Shown here piece after piece: positions 1 through 9,286 of a DNA stretch of 64,000 nt; position 1 is the first letter of the stretch, and every line of letters begins with the position of its first letter. The notes beneath the pieces were generated by a model that saw nothing but the letters and a program-made list of their open reading frames with translations, made no database searches and was not told the DNA's origin. This stretch comes from an uncultured Fretibacterium sp. (GTDB taxonomy: Bacteria; Synergistota; Synergistia; Synergistales; Aminobacteriaceae). The stretch is taken from NCBI GenBank assembly GCA_937900285.1, contig CALCEM010000026.1:1-64000 (forward strand), given 5' to 3'. The position numbers and the translations under genes are program-made.

Positions 1-8
1 CCCCCCCC
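1..8. repeat. Homopolymeric C/G tract (at least 8) at window edge
   Basis: Eight C on the plus strand, poly-G in the coding strand of the NeuA-like gene, truncated by the window edge so true length is unknown. Together with the 11-base tract at 835-845 it suggests slipped-strand phase variation of the surface-sugar genes. Confidence 0.7.
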
Positions 9-659
9 TCGAAAAATTACGTAATTAAAAATTGCATCAGCGATCAAAAAATCTTCTGGTTCGTTGATGTCCGTGCTCTCAATTTCTCCAGTCTCGATAA
101 TAAAAGGTTTATTACCTATTCTGCGATTCATTTCGGTGAGAACTTCGCGTCTAAAAATATAAAATCCTGAAGTCTCCTGATACATTAACGGCAGATCCTG
201 AGTTCTCGGAATATTCGTAAGATCATAATTAAACGGCGTGCCATCTTTCCATAAAAAATTTTTTAATTTCTTCACCGTAAAAGATGAATCATACTCACCA
301 GATTTTATAGCTTTTATGCCCTTCTCGATCGAATCAGATTTTATAAAAGGTGCTGTAGCGTGCGTTAAAATATAAATATCAGCTTCGACATCACGCGCAA
401 AACTTTTTAATACATCGTTCATGGTTGATGAATCCCGATCTAAACTTTCAGACCTCGTTAAATATTTCACGCCAGCCGGAATAAAATTTTTAATTTCTGG
501 TTTACTGCAATAAACATAAATTTCATCGAGGCCATGAACTTTTAAAAGAGTTTCGAGAACGTAATTGCAAAGAGGTTTACCGTTTGTGAAAGGTTTTATA
601 TTTTTATTTGGCAAACGCTGGTTATTTAATTTCATTGGAACAATTGCTACAGTTTTCAA
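1..659 (-). CDS. CMP-sugar synthetase (NeuA/acylneuraminate cytidylyltransferase-like), 3' end cut by window
   Basis: Activates a nonulosonic (sialic-type) acid or related sugar with CTP for surface glycan or flagellin glycosylation. The reading frame begins MKTVAIVPMK.NQRLPNKN, the usual NTP-binding start of the cytidylyltransferase fold, and later shows LTRSESLDRDSST and EIESTDINEPEDF, both typical of NeuA-like enzymes. I place the start at a TTG (657-659) behind a strong GAGGAGGTG box about 10 bases upstream; an in-frame ATT lies one codon earlier. The frame is still open at base 1, where it reads into a run of at least eight G (coding strand) after about 219 codons, close to the usual end of the domain. 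It lies 28 bases downstream of the DUF115 gene and is probably in one operon with it. Confidence 0.75.
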   Translation of the reverse strand, partial: MKTVAIVPMKLNNQRLPNKNIKPFTNGKPLCNYVLETLLKVHGLDEIYVYCSKPEIKNFIPAGVKYLTRSESLDRDSSTMNDVLKSFARDVEADIYILTHATAPFIKSDSIEKGIKAIKSGEYDSSFTVKKLKNFLWKDGTPFNYDLTNIPRTQDLPLMYQETSGFYIFRREVLTEMNRRIGNKPFIIETGEIESTDINEPEDFLIADAIFNYVIFRGG

Positions 660-687
660 AATTTTTATTACACCTCCTCGCGAAATA

Positions 688-1573
688 TTAAACTATTTCA
701 TCAAAATTTACACGCTCAAAAACTTCTAATTTTCCGCCACGTGTAGCATTTAAAATTTTAATTCCGTGAGAATCCGCGTAATTTTTTGCGGCCATGTATG
801 AAAGGGTTGTTAACTCAGTTTGCGGAAGATTTAACCCCCCCCCCCTTTACGCTAAATTGCTGACCCTCTTTATAATCTTTGCTGAAATAATCCTGAACGT
901 TATCATTTTTCGTAATAGTCCCGTCAATATTTCTGCTAATTGAATAACTGTGATCAACTCCGAGTAAATAAATTTCTTTAAATCCCATGTACACAGCAAT
1001 TTGAATATTTGCATATGTCACGGTCATGCCTTCATAAGTACAGTTAGTAATATCATCCGAAAAATCCGGAAGTTCGTGACGCTTTATAAATTTTTCGCTG
1101 TTCTGCATCCTTGTAAATATCGCGTTATGTATCTCAGGTCTCTTACAAAATTCAAATATCGGAATAATTTTCAGTTCGGCTTCAACCTTCGAAATTTCGG
1201 AAGCAGATAATAAAATCATCCTGTAATCCTGACAAACGTAAAATTTTGGCCGCCATTCTGTTTTATCAAATATTACATAAATTCTATTAGATGCAAACGA
1301 AATCTCATTTTTAATTTTGTCGAGGTCTTCAGCTTTTAAACTTGGACCGTTTCCAATAATAAAACATCTTTCGCCGGCGTAACGGTTTTTATATTGCTTT
1401 AAAATTTCCGCTGAACTTTCAAAATATTTTTGGTTGACGCTCTTATAATATTTCCGTTGAATGCTGCTGTGAATTTCACGAGGCAAATTTTTAACATCCC
1501 TTGCAAAATTATAAAACGGAGATGTAACGGAATTATTTTTTAAAAAGTTTTTCAGGCTCAATATAAATTTCAT
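688..1573 (-). CDS. DUF115 (MptE-like) glycosylation protein, phase-variable, frameshifted in this copy
   Basis: DUF115 proteins are found in flagellin or capsule sugar clusters. The N-terminal part has GERCFIIGNGPSLK (about residues 67-80), the family's nucleotide-binding motif, then the DITNCTYEGMTVTYANIQIA and LLGVDHSY region. As sequenced the frame passes through a run of 11 G and stops at base 815 (252 aa, ending KSSAN). Removing one G, or adding two, restores a reading frame ending at 688 that continues with MAAKNYADSHGIKILNATRGGKLEVF, which is the expected DUF115 C-terminus; the full product would be 294 aa. So the gene is OFF or truncated at G11 and full-length at G10 or G13. Start ATG at 1573 follows AAGGAG. 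The downstream neighbour is the NeuA-like gene. Confidence 0.85.
835..845. repeat. Poly-C/G tract of 11, contingency locus
   Basis: Eleven C on the plus strand within the coding region of the DUF115 gene (minus strand). In an AT-rich sequence this is far outside background, and the tract length decides which of two C-termini is made. Confidence 0.9.
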
Positions 1574-1650
1574 TCTCCTTAAAAATTTTATTTTTGTCTA
1601 GATTGTAACATTTTAATTTGTATAATAATTTCAAAAAGGAGTGTTTTAAA

Positions 1651-2061
1651 TTGTCGCTCGAAAGATTTATAAAAGCTCAAACTTCAGATTACGAAACAGC
1701 CCTAAACGAAATTAAATCAGGCCGCAAAAAATCTCATTGGATCTGGTACATTTTTCCGCAGTTAAAAGGCTTGGGCTTCAGCTATAATTCTGAATATTAC
1801 GGAATTGAAAATATTGACGAAGCTAAAAATTATTTAAATCATCCCGTTTTAGGCAAAAGATTAACGGAAATCACAAACGCTCTATTAAATTTAAATGAGG
1901 ACGACCCGTTAAAAATTATGGGAAGCCCTGACGATTTAAAATTAAAATCATGCATGACGTTATTTGCAAAAATTTCGGGTGATAATTCAATTTTTCATGA
2001 AGCAATAAATAAATTTTTCAACGGAGAATTTGACGAAAAAACTATTTTAATGCTCAATTAA
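1651..2061 (+). CDS. DUF1810 family protein
   Basis: Small protein of the DUF1810 (YtoQ/calpastatin-labelled) family, function not established. Visible family features are LERFIKAQ near the start, GRKKSHWIWYIFPQLKGLG and LNHPVLGKRL, ending at the usual length of about 136 aa. I chose the TTG at 1651 because an AAGGAGTG box sits about 8 bases before it and the family begins just there; an upstream in-frame start at 1618 would add residues not seen in the family. A TATAAT-like box lies at 1621-1626. Its 3' end overlaps the convergent thioesterase gene by 15 bases. Confidence 0.8.
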   Translation: MSLERFIKAQTSDYETALNEIKSGRKKSHWIWYIFPQLKGLGFSYNSEYYGIENIDEAKNYLNHPVLGKRLTEITNALLNLNEDDPLKIMGSPDDLKLKSCMTLFAKISGDNSIFHEAINKFFNGEFDEKTILMLN

Positions 2062-2463
2062 ACTCTTAAGCCAGTCATATAATTTATTTTCATCTCTTAT
2101 TAATTTTCCGTCGTCGGACGATGTAAAAGCGTGTTTAGTGTAACCTTCGGCGGATAAATTTCCGGTTCGTAAATTAAAAATTTTGCATGTGAAAATTACG
2201 CTGACTCTTGAAAGTTTCGTTATGCTCGTTTCAATTTCGATCTCATCATCGTACAACAACGAAGATTTATAACGGCAATGCGCTTCAACAACCGGTAACA
2301 TGATGCCCTCTGCTTCCCATTCCGTGAAACTTTTTCCGCTCGCTCTGCAAAATTCCGTGCGTCCCATCTCAAACCAGTCCATATAACGGCCATAATATGC
2401 AATTCCCATTTTATCCGTTTCGCCATATCTCACGCGAGTTCTCGTTAAATTTTTGTTCTGCAT
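2047..2463 (-). CDS. Acyl-CoA thioesterase, YbgC/4-hydroxybenzoyl-CoA thioesterase family (hotdog fold)
   Basis: Hydrolyses an acyl-CoA thioester. The start RTRVRYGETDKMGIAYYGRYMDWFEMGRTE is the canonical hotdog thioesterase segment, with the Asp of TDKMG as the likely catalytic residue, followed by CRYKSSLLYDDEIEIET. Length 138 aa is typical of YbgC. It is transcribed toward the DUF1810 gene and overlaps its end. The true substrate cannot be told from sequence. Confidence 0.85.
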   Translation of the reverse strand: MQNKNLTRTRVRYGETDKMGIAYYGRYMDWFEMGRTEFCRASGKSFTEWEAEGIMLPVVEAHCRYKSSLLYDDEIEIETSITKLSRVSVIFTCKIFNLRTGNLSAEGYTKHAFTSSDDGKLIRDENKLYDWLKSLIEH

Positions 2464-2505
2464 AATTTTAATTTAATATCTCCAGTTTATTTAAATTTTT
2501 AAATT

Positions 2506-4779
2506 TTATATTCTTATTACGTTGCCTCCAAAAATTTTTAAATATTCTTTGCGACATGTTAAAAATATTACTTGATTATTTTCCGAAAATTTTTTTATTA
2601 ATTCGCATGAACGTAAATTCCTAATATCATCCATTTCTGTTAATAAATCATCAAATACTACTGTGCCCCCGCCATTCGGGAATAACTGTTTTAAAATTGC
2701 AAGCCTGAACGATAATAATATACTGTCCTTCGCTCCTTCTGATAATCTTTCAAAATTCATTTCGTGCATCCTGCTGAAAATATTTACAAGTAATTTATTA
2801 TCGCCGGTTATCTCGGATTCTGTTAAACCGCAGGAAATATAATTTAAATTCTTGTTAAATTCTTCAGATAAATTTTTTACTGGATTATTCAAAATTCCCG
2901 TGCTCACTTGTTTAAATACTTCCTGAATATGCTCCCAGCGTTTTAAATCAAGCTGTAATTTATTAAATTTTCGTGTCGCCTTTGTTAATTCCTCGTTCGG
3001 ATCGCTTTCAATATTTTCAACGGCCTCAGCTAAAATTTTTAAATCCGCTGATTTTTGCGCCAGTGCTTTATCTCTGTCATGACGTAATTTCTTTACGCTG
3101 CTCTTTATTCGTTGAACTTCAAAATAATTTTTATATTCGTTCGGAATCTGTTCAAAATTCGTATTTTGTTCGATGTCTTTTATTTCTGCCTGCACATTAT
3201 CTATAATATTTTTTAAATTCCCTATCGTGTTAAACTCGTTAATATAATTATTTAATTTAAATTCATGTTGCATGATATACGTTTTAATATTTTCATCAGA
3301 AATTAAATTTTTTATATCGCTCTGAATTTCTTTTAAATTTCTAACTTCATGGCCGGAAATAGCATTTAATTCATTTAATTCATCTTGATTTATTTCGGCA
3401 CTTAAAATATTTATTTCCTGGTTTATATTCTGAATTTCATTCCGTAAATTTTCAAGCTCATTTATATTTTTAACGCCATATCTATTTAAAATTTTTTCCA
3501 GCTCTGATTTATAAATTTTATAATTCAAATCGTCAAAATTAAAATTACTGCTGACAAGTCTAATTTTTAAAATTTCCGGTATTTCAATTATTACAGGCTC
3601 ATTTATATTTATTTTATTATCACGAATTTTAAGAGCATTCCCTGTCTTTAAACTTTTTATATTTAAATCATAAATATTATTTATCTCGTCAATATGAGCA
3701 ATTAAATTTATATTTTCAGAATTATTCTGTATCGACAGCATTTTTATATTAATTTCGCGAGCTTTTATTATTTCATTTTCGGACGGCAGATTTTTTAATT
3801 TTTCGCGTAAATTATTTATCTTTAAATTCAAACTCTGCATATATTCCAAATTTAAATTTTTAGCCTGACTTAAATTTTTTTCAAGCTTCTGCCATTCAGA
3901 TAAAATATTTATGTAACGAGTTAAATTTTTATTTTTCTCTTCGCGTAATCTCAATTTATCGAGACTGCCGGAATATTTTTCTATATCGCTTATTTTTTGC
4001 AACAAATTATTATACGTGTTATCTATTATTCTGAAATAATTCTCCGATTTAAATGCAGCTTCCTCCAAAATTCTTATATCTTCTAATTTCTTCTCAACCT
4101 GCTTTAATTTGTTATATGCCTTGTGAACTTCTCCGATGCCCTGAAAATAATTGCGGTTATTCTTTGGTGAATTCTTTTCTGAATCCCAATATTTTCCCTT
4201 TAAATTTTTAATTTTCTCGTTTATTGCGCTCTCAATTTTTGGCAGAGTACTCCCAGAACTTCCCATAAAATTAAAACTTCTGAATACAGCATCTGAAATG
4301 TCCTCTAAATTTCCAGACAATAAAATTTTTAATGCTTCACGGCTCATGCTCTGAGATGAAAATAATATGTCCCTGTATACTGCTTCACCCCATTTTAAAA
4401 TTTTTTTTAGCTCAAGATCGATATTATCGTAATTTAAAATTATATTTCCGTCAGGCGTTTCTAAACTGGAAAAACTGTTTAATTTATTTGACCACCTTTT
4501 ATTTAATTTATAAATTCCCATCTCAGTCGAAAATTTTATATAACCTTCCGCAAAATCTCCAGCAGGATTATTTAAAGTCCTCGACGGAAAATAATAACTT
4601 CTAAAATTATCATTAGCATGTACATACGGCCTAACAAAAAATAATTTTAATATCAAATTCGCAATTGAACTCTTACCCGATTCATTAGAACCAAATATTA
4701 AATTAATACCGTCCGTAAATTCCAGATTATTTATTTTTATCCCGGCAAACTGCTTTGAACTTAAATTTAATATCTTCAT
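2506..4779 (-). CDS. SbcC/YhaN-like SMC-type ATPase
   Basis: ATPase of the Rad50/SbcC or YhaN (AAA_27) type, acting with a Mre11-like nuclease on DNA ends. Walker A is GSNESGKSS at residues 30-38, the middle (about 180-640) is a long Asn/Lys/Ile-rich coiled coil, the ABC-like signature LSEGAKDSI is near 677 and Walker B VVFDDLLTEMD near 711. At 757 aa it is shorter than SbcC (about 1000) and I see no CxxC zinc hook, which points to YhaN-like. The nuclease partner is immediately upstream, with 8 bases between the genes, so they are very likely co-translated. Confidence 0.8.
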   Translation of the reverse strand: MKILNLSSKQFAGIKINNLEFTDGINLIFGSNESGKSSIANLILKLFFVRPYVHANDNFRSYYFPSRTLNNPAGDFAEGYIKFSTEMGIYKLNKRWSNKLNSFSSLETPDGNIILNYDNIDLELKKILKWGEAVYRDILFSSQSMSREALKILLSGNLEDISDAVFRSFNFMGSSGSTLPKIESAINEKIKNLKGKYWDSEKNSPKNNRNYFQGIGEVHKAYNKLKQVEKKLEDIRILEEAAFKSENYFRIIDNTYNNLLQKISDIEKYSGSLDKLRLREEKNKNLTRYINILSEWQKLEKNLSQAKNLNLEYMQSLNLKINNLREKLKNLPSENEIIKAREINIKMLSIQNNSENINLIAHIDEINNIYDLNIKSLKTGNALKIRDNKININEPVIIEIPEILKIRLVSSNFNFDDLNYKIYKSELEKILNRYGVKNINELENLRNEIQNINQEINILSAEINQDELNELNAISGHEVRNLKEIQSDIKNLISDENIKTYIMQHEFKLNNYINEFNTIGNLKNIIDNVQAEIKDIEQNTNFEQIPNEYKNYFEVQRIKSSVKKLRHDRDKALAQKSADLKILAEAVENIESDPNEELTKATRKFNKLQLDLKRWEHIQEVFKQVSTGILNNPVKNLSEEFNKNLNYISCGLTESEITGDNKLLVNIFSRMHEMNFERLSEGAKDSILLSFRLAILKQLFPNGGGTVVFDDLLTEMDDIRNLRSCELIKKFSENNQVIFLTCRKEYLKIFGGNVIRI

Positions 4780-4787
4780 GAATTTTA

Positions 4788-5894
4788 TTATTTATTCTCC
4801 AGTGCTTTTAATAAATCATATGCCATTTGAGCTTCATAAGGATCATTTAAAAGAGCGTTTAAAAATTTCGCGTTAAAACCTACTTCGGGAAATTCTGTTT
4901 TAATTATTTCGCTCGTTATTATCCTGTGAACTCCATCAAAATTATATGAATACTCCAAAAATTTATTTAATCCTTCTCTTATTATTGCATCTTTTAATTT
5001 ATATTCTTCGTCCGTTAACGAACCGTTAAATATTAATTCTATAATTGAGCTGCTTCTTATATTTTTCACAAAATTAAATAATTCATCCCTAAAATTTCCG
5101 GGAGTCAAATTTATTTCAAATTTATAAAATCTTGGTGAATCTGTTGCGCTTCTTGTCGCTTTTATATTTTTTATTCCTGAACCGTCTTCAATTTCGATTA
5201 TTAAATAATTTCCGCCGGCTTCGTTATTTACATCTGTCTGCACGTGAGTCCCTGCGTTAAAAATTTTACCAAGCCTGAACGGTATATGCGTATGTCCCAT
5301 TAACCAGACATCAACAGGAATATTATTTAATTCTTCTTCGGTCATTAAAAAATATCTGCCTTCAACATCGATCGAAAAATCTTTTACAGCTCCGTGCGCA
5401 ATTCCTATTTTAAACGCTTCATCAGGAATAATATTTAATTCTTTTATCCACTTTAAATTATTTTCGCTTGAAAAATTTTCATGACAACCAGCCGGATATA
5501 CTATAACTTTTTTATTTGCATCGTTCATAGGAATTTCATAAGGCCGGTAATCACTTAAAAATAATATATTTCCTTTTATCATGCATGTTCTTCTAAAATC
5601 TCGCCATATCGGAACATTTTCGTTATAATAATCATGATTGCCGGGAATTATTAAAATTATTCCGTGAAATTCTCCTAACCTCTCGGCTAACATGTTTAAA
5701 TATTTTTCCGGGATTTTGTCAGTCCTGTCAAATAGGTCTCCGGCTATTACAAATAAATCACAATTTTTATTATTTGCAACCTCGACCATGTCTTTAAAAA
5801 TTTTCACACGAATTTCTGACAAAAATTGATGCTGAATGTGATTTAAAAATTTTAATCCGATATGATTATCACCAGTTAAAAATATTTTCAGCAA
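4788..5894 (-). CDS. SbcD/YhaO-like DNA exonuclease subunit (metallophosphoesterase)
   Basis: Mre11-type phosphoesterase that pairs with the ATPase downstream. Metal-binding motifs are all visible: GDNHIG near the start, AGDLFDR, PGNHDYY and GHTHIPFRLG, followed by a C-terminal capping region. The open frame extends back to a TTG at 5939, but that start would lie inside its own purine-rich box; I prefer the TTG at 5894, directly before KIFLTGDNHIG, behind AAAGGAG, although the spacing is long. Stop lies 8 bases before the ATPase start. Confidence 0.82.
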   Translation of the reverse strand: MLKIFLTGDNHIGLKFLNHIQHQFLSEIRVKIFKDMVEVANNKNCDLFVIAGDLFDRTDKIPEKYLNMLAERLGEFHGIILIIPGNHDYYNENVPIWRDFRRTCMIKGNILFLSDYRPYEIPMNDANKKVIVYPAGCHENFSSENNLKWIKELNIIPDEAFKIGIAHGAVKDFSIDVEGRYFLMTEEELNNIPVDVWLMGHTHIPFRLGKIFNAGTHVQTDVNNEAGGNYLIIEIEDGSGIKNIKATRSATDSPRFYKFEINLTPGNFRDELFNFVKNIRSSSIIELIFNGSLTDEEYKLKDAIIREGLNKFLEYSYNFDGVHRIITSEIIKTEFPEVGFNAKFLNALLNDPYEAQMAYDLLKALENK

Positions 5895-5984
5895 TTTTAA
5901 TTTATGCGTCTCCTTTGATTTAAAAAAATCTCCTCCCAAATTTTTATTTTAAATTTCATGAGAGGAGAATAAATATTTACTTAT

Positions 5985-6956
5985 TTATTTTTTCATATAC
6001 TTATCAAAAAATTCAACTATCGTTTTTATTACATTATCTTGCGCCCAATATATTCCGCCGTGTGCAGCTCCGGGAATTACATATCTTTCACTCTCGATCC
6101 CTTTTGCCTGTAACGCTTCAAATAAAATTTTTGTCTGGCTCGGTGAAACTAATTTGTCGGCATCTCCATGCATTAATAACATTGGCGCGGATTTTTCGTT
6201 TATATAATTTATCGGGTTAGCTTTGTCAATTAAATTTTTATTTTCAGGTGCTAACACTCCGCCGTCATTCCCGCCAAATGTCGAAGTCCCTAAAACCCAT
6301 AACGCTTCCGTAGCTCCGGCTGAAGCATGTCCCTTTTGATTAGCTTCATCAAAATCTGCTCCGATCACCGTCAAATCTGAAAGCCCGTACATATCTACAG
6401 CGCATAAAACATCACTCGTAAAATTTAAATTTTCTCCCTTGTCAAATTCTTTTGAACCGCTCGTGATTCCCGTAAACGCTGATAAATATCCGCCGGCACT
6501 GTTCCCCAAAATCCCAACGCGTTCAGGATCAATATTAAATTTTTCTGCGTTCGCTCTTAGCCATCTTATTGCTGTCTTTACGTCCTCAAGAGGCTGGGGA
6601 AATCTTCCTAAAGGTGCCACCCTGTATTCAATGCTGGCGACTATATAACCAGCTTCAGCCAATGCCATGCGCAACTGAATTAAATTATTTTTCGGTGCCA
6701 TTATGAAACCGCCACCAGTTACAAAAACTATTAACGGCGATTTTTCTTTTACTCTCGGCTGTAAAACGTCCATCGTTAATGAATATCTTAAAACCCCGCG
6801 AGCAATCCCTTCACTAAACGGAATATTTTCCCACAAAGTTATCTCATTTTTTACGGGGTCAACGTTTAAAATTTTGCTTTCAGCCCCAAAAGCAGAACCA
6901 TTAACAAAAATAAAACACGAAATTAAAATTAATAGAACAACCAAAACATTACGCAT
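5985..6956 (-). CDS. Secreted alpha/beta hydrolase (esterase, BD-FAE-like)
   Basis: Exported serine esterase. Residues 1-24 are a hydrophobic signal peptide ending at SAFGA. The oxyanion motif GGGF is at 81-84, the nucleophile is Ser153 in GNSAGG, the acid is Asp265 in MHGDADK and the base is His299 in GAAHGG. This arrangement matches polysaccharide-active esterases such as acetyl- or feruloyl-esterases of the BD-FAE/Aes group. A GGGAGG box precedes ATG at 6956. It has the same orientation as the SbcDC-like pair but is separated by a short non-coding gap. Substrate unknown. Confidence 0.8.
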   Translation of the reverse strand: MRNVLVVLLILISCFIFVNGSAFGAESKILNVDPVKNEITLWENIPFSEGIARGVLRYSLTMDVLQPRVKEKSPLIVFVTGGGFIMAPKNNLIQLRMALAEAGYIVASIEYRVAPLGRFPQPLEDVKTAIRWLRANAEKFNIDPERVGILGNSAGGYLSAFTGITSGSKEFDKGENLNFTSDVLCAVDMYGLSDLTVIGADFDEANQKGHASAGATEALWVLGTSTFGGNDGGVLAPENKNLIDKANPINYINEKSAPMLLMHGDADKLVSPSQTKILFEALQAKGIESERYVIPGAAHGGIYWAQDNVIKTIVEFFDKYMKK

Positions 6957-6996
6957 AAAATATTAAACCTCCCGAAAAATTTTTTATTTTTTATTT

Positions 6997-8370
6997 TCAC
7001 TCAACGCACGACATTACACATTTATATAAATCATGAGTTGTAGCGCGTTCAGCAATTTTTATATTTTTTAAATTATATTTTCTGCACTCTTCTGCCGTCT
7101 GAACTCCTATACATACGCAAATAAATTCCTGTTTTAAATTCATATCATAATTTTTTATAAACCCTCTAACAGTTGAAGCACTTGTAAATATAACAATATT
7201 AAAATTTTCAGGCATTATATTTTTTACATAATTTATTTTATAAATTTTCAGCTCGTTTATATTTTCATTTGCATAACTCGTATTAATTTCGTCAGCTCTG
7301 AACATTAAAATTTTTCCTGATCCTCCTGAGCCTGATAACCCTTTTATTAAATTCTCAACGTCGAAAATTTCCGGAATAAAATCAACTCTCAAACCAAGAT
7401 TTTTTAACTCGTCTGCAGTCGCTAAACCTACGGCAGCAATTTTTGCATTACCTATTTCGCGGACATCACGGTTATTTATTTTCAAAATTTCAAATAATGC
7501 CCGAACTCCCGTAACGCTCGTAAAAGCTAAATAATCATAACCAGAAATATTTTTATTATCCAGCGAATTTTTTATAACTTCAGTTTTTATCATCGGCAGA
7601 TTTACAACTTCTGCGCCGGCATCACGCAATAATTTCGAAATTTCACACGCTCTTTCAGCTGGCCGGGTGACAATTATTTTTAAATTTTCCAGCGGTCTTT
7701 TACATCTTAAATTTAATTTTGAATTTTCTCCTATTATTATTATTGCCGGAGATTTGGCGGAATTAATATTTTTTAAATTTCCTCTTATAATTTTCTGGTC
7801 ATGCCTTGAACCATTTTCAATAACTGCGCACGGAGTATTTTCAGCGTAACCAGAATTAATTAAATTTTCGCATAATTCCCGAATTCGTGAAGCTCCCATT
7901 AAAAAAATTAACGTGTCAGATTTATTATTTAAATTTGGAATTAAATTATTTTTGTCATGTGCCGTAAAAATTTTTACTCCCGAATTATAATCGCGATGAG
8001 TTACGGGGATTCCTGCTAATTCCGGGACAGAAATTGAAGAGCTTACACCGGGAACAATTTCAAAATCGATATTATTTTTAATTAATTCTTCAGCTTCCTC
8101 CGCACCTCGACCAAATAAAAAAGCATCTCCGCCCTTCAATCTTACGACGCGTTTATTATTTTTAGCGTGAAATATCATAAGCTCCTGTAATTTTTTCTGC
8201 GGAACTTCATGGCCGATTTTCAAAGCATTTTCCGGGATCATTGCTTTAATTCCATCGCCGACTAATTTATCATAAATAACGACTTCAGCATTTTTTAAAA
8301 TTTCATAACCCCTCAGCGTCATTAAACCGGCATCACCTGGCCCGGCACCTATTAACCAGACGTTAATAAT
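6997..8370 (-). CDS. Uroporphyrinogen-III C-methyltransferase / uroporphyrinogen-III synthase fusion (CobA-HemD), ATT start
   Basis: Two-domain tetrapyrrole enzyme: the N-terminal half methylates uroporphyrinogen III to precorrin-2, the C-terminal half (from about residue 230, LKIIVTRPAERACEI) closes hydroxymethylbilane to uroporphyrinogen III. The SAM-binding segment VWLIGAGPGDAGLMTLR and VVRLKGGDAFLFGRGAEEAE are clear. The first ATG (8322) would delete GAGPGD, which the family needs, so translation must begin upstream. In frame there are only two ATT codons (8370 and 8367) between the motif and the TGA stop of hemC; GAGGTG lies about 8 bases before them. I therefore propose an ATT start coupled to hemC, or read-through of the TGA. 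Confidence 0.85.
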   Translation of the reverse strand: MINVWLIGAGPGDAGLMTLRGYEILKNAEVVIYDKLVGDGIKAMIPENALKIGHEVPQKKLQELMIFHAKNNKRVVRLKGGDAFLFGRGAEEAEELIKNNIDFEIVPGVSSSISVPELAGIPVTHRDYNSGVKIFTAHDKNNLIPNLNNKSDTLIFLMGASRIRELCENLINSGYAENTPCAVIENGSRHDQKIIRGNLKNINSAKSPAIIIIGENSKLNLRCKRPLENLKIIVTRPAERACEISKLLRDAGAEVVNLPMIKTEVIKNSLDNKNISGYDYLAFTSVTGVRALFEILKINNRDVREIGNAKIAAVGLATADELKNLGLRVDFIPEIFDVENLIKGLSGSGGSGKILMFRADEINTSYANENINELKIYKINYVKNIMPENFNIVIFTSASTVRGFIKNYDMNLKQEFICVCIGVQTAEECRKYNLKNIKIAERATTHDLYKCVMSCVE

Positions 8371-8376
8371 TTTTGT

Positions 8377-9237
8377 TCACCTCGAATTTATTTTTAAATT
8401 TAAAATCGTTTCAGCTAAATTTCTGCCTATAATTTTCGCGTTATTCTTATCACCTGAAATTTTTGCGCTCATCGAATTATAAAAGCCGGTTAAACTTAAA
8501 ATATTATTATTTATTTCGGCGTATGCTCCAACGGGAATATTGCAGCCTGTACCGAAAGTTCTGGAAAATTCGCGTTCTGCTGTTGCGCATAATTCAGAAT
8601 TTTTATTATTGATAGCGTCCAAATAAAAATAATTTTCGTCCGTTCTGCCTTGACACGCTAAAACACCTTGACCAGGTGCAGGAATAATTTCATCAAGTGA
8701 AAAATATTTTTTTATGCGGTCTTCAAAATTCATTCTGCAAACTCCAGCCGCTGAAAGTATTAACCCCGAAAATTCTCCGGAATCTAATTTTTTTATACGA
8801 GTGTTTATATTTCCGCGTATTGGCATTATTTTTAAATCTGGATATAAATTTTTAATTTGCAGTTTTCTCCTAATTGATGAAGTCCCAACCGGCATATTTT
8901 TAAATTTTTCATCGCCCAATATTAAAACATCTCTAGGGTCTGCTCTGTCAGAATAAGCAATAATTTTTAATCCTGCTTCAGAATTTACGGCCATGTCCTT
9001 TAAACTATGTACGGCAAAATCTATTTTGTGATTTAATAAAGCCTGTTCAATTTCGCGAGTAAAAACGCCTTTTAAGCCGGAATTAAAATTTTTATTTTGG
9101 TTTATGTCGCCGGAAGTATCAAATTTTATTATTTCAAATTCCAAACCTGGAAATTTTTGTAAAATATTATTTATAATTATTCCCGTTTGAATTAAAGCTA
9201 ATGGACTTTTACGACTGCCTATTAAAATTTTTTTCAT
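8377..9237 (-). CDS. hemC: Hydroxymethylbilane synthase (porphobilinogen deaminase)
   Basis: Polymerises four porphobilinogens into hydroxymethylbilane. Seen in sequence: KILIGSRKSPLALIQT at the start, HSLKDMA, DPRDVLI, GTSSIRRKLQI, RGNINTRIKKLD, PAPGQGVLACQGR, and Cys232 in GTGCNIPVGAYA that carries the dipyrromethane cofactor. At 286 aa it is slightly short at the C-terminus. The stop TGA is only six bases before the start of cobA-hemD and in the same frame, so the two form a tight heme/corrin operon. The divergent neighbour begins 50 bases away. Confidence 0.95.
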   Translation of the reverse strand: MKKILIGSRKSPLALIQTGIIINNILQKFPGLEFEIIKFDTSGDINQNKNFNSGLKGVFTREIEQALLNHKIDFAVHSLKDMAVNSEAGLKIIAYSDRADPRDVLILGDEKFKNMPVGTSSIRRKLQIKNLYPDLKIMPIRGNINTRIKKLDSGEFSGLILSAAGVCRMNFEDRIKKYFSLDEIIPAPGQGVLACQGRTDENYFYLDAINNKNSELCATAEREFSRTFGTGCNIPVGAYAEINNNILSLTGFYNSMSAKISGDKNNAKIIGRNLAETILNLKINSR

Positions 9238-9286
9238 GATTACGGAATTTTAGCACTTAAAATATTAAACGGGGGTGTTTTAGAAA

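Noticed and set aside
815..834. The 252-residue DUF115 form as the natural end of the gene
   Set aside because: The missing 40 residues are recognisable DUF115 C-terminus in another frame directly after the G tract.
8320..8322. ATG as start of cobA-hemD
   Set aside because: It would remove GAGPGD, essential for SAM binding in this family.
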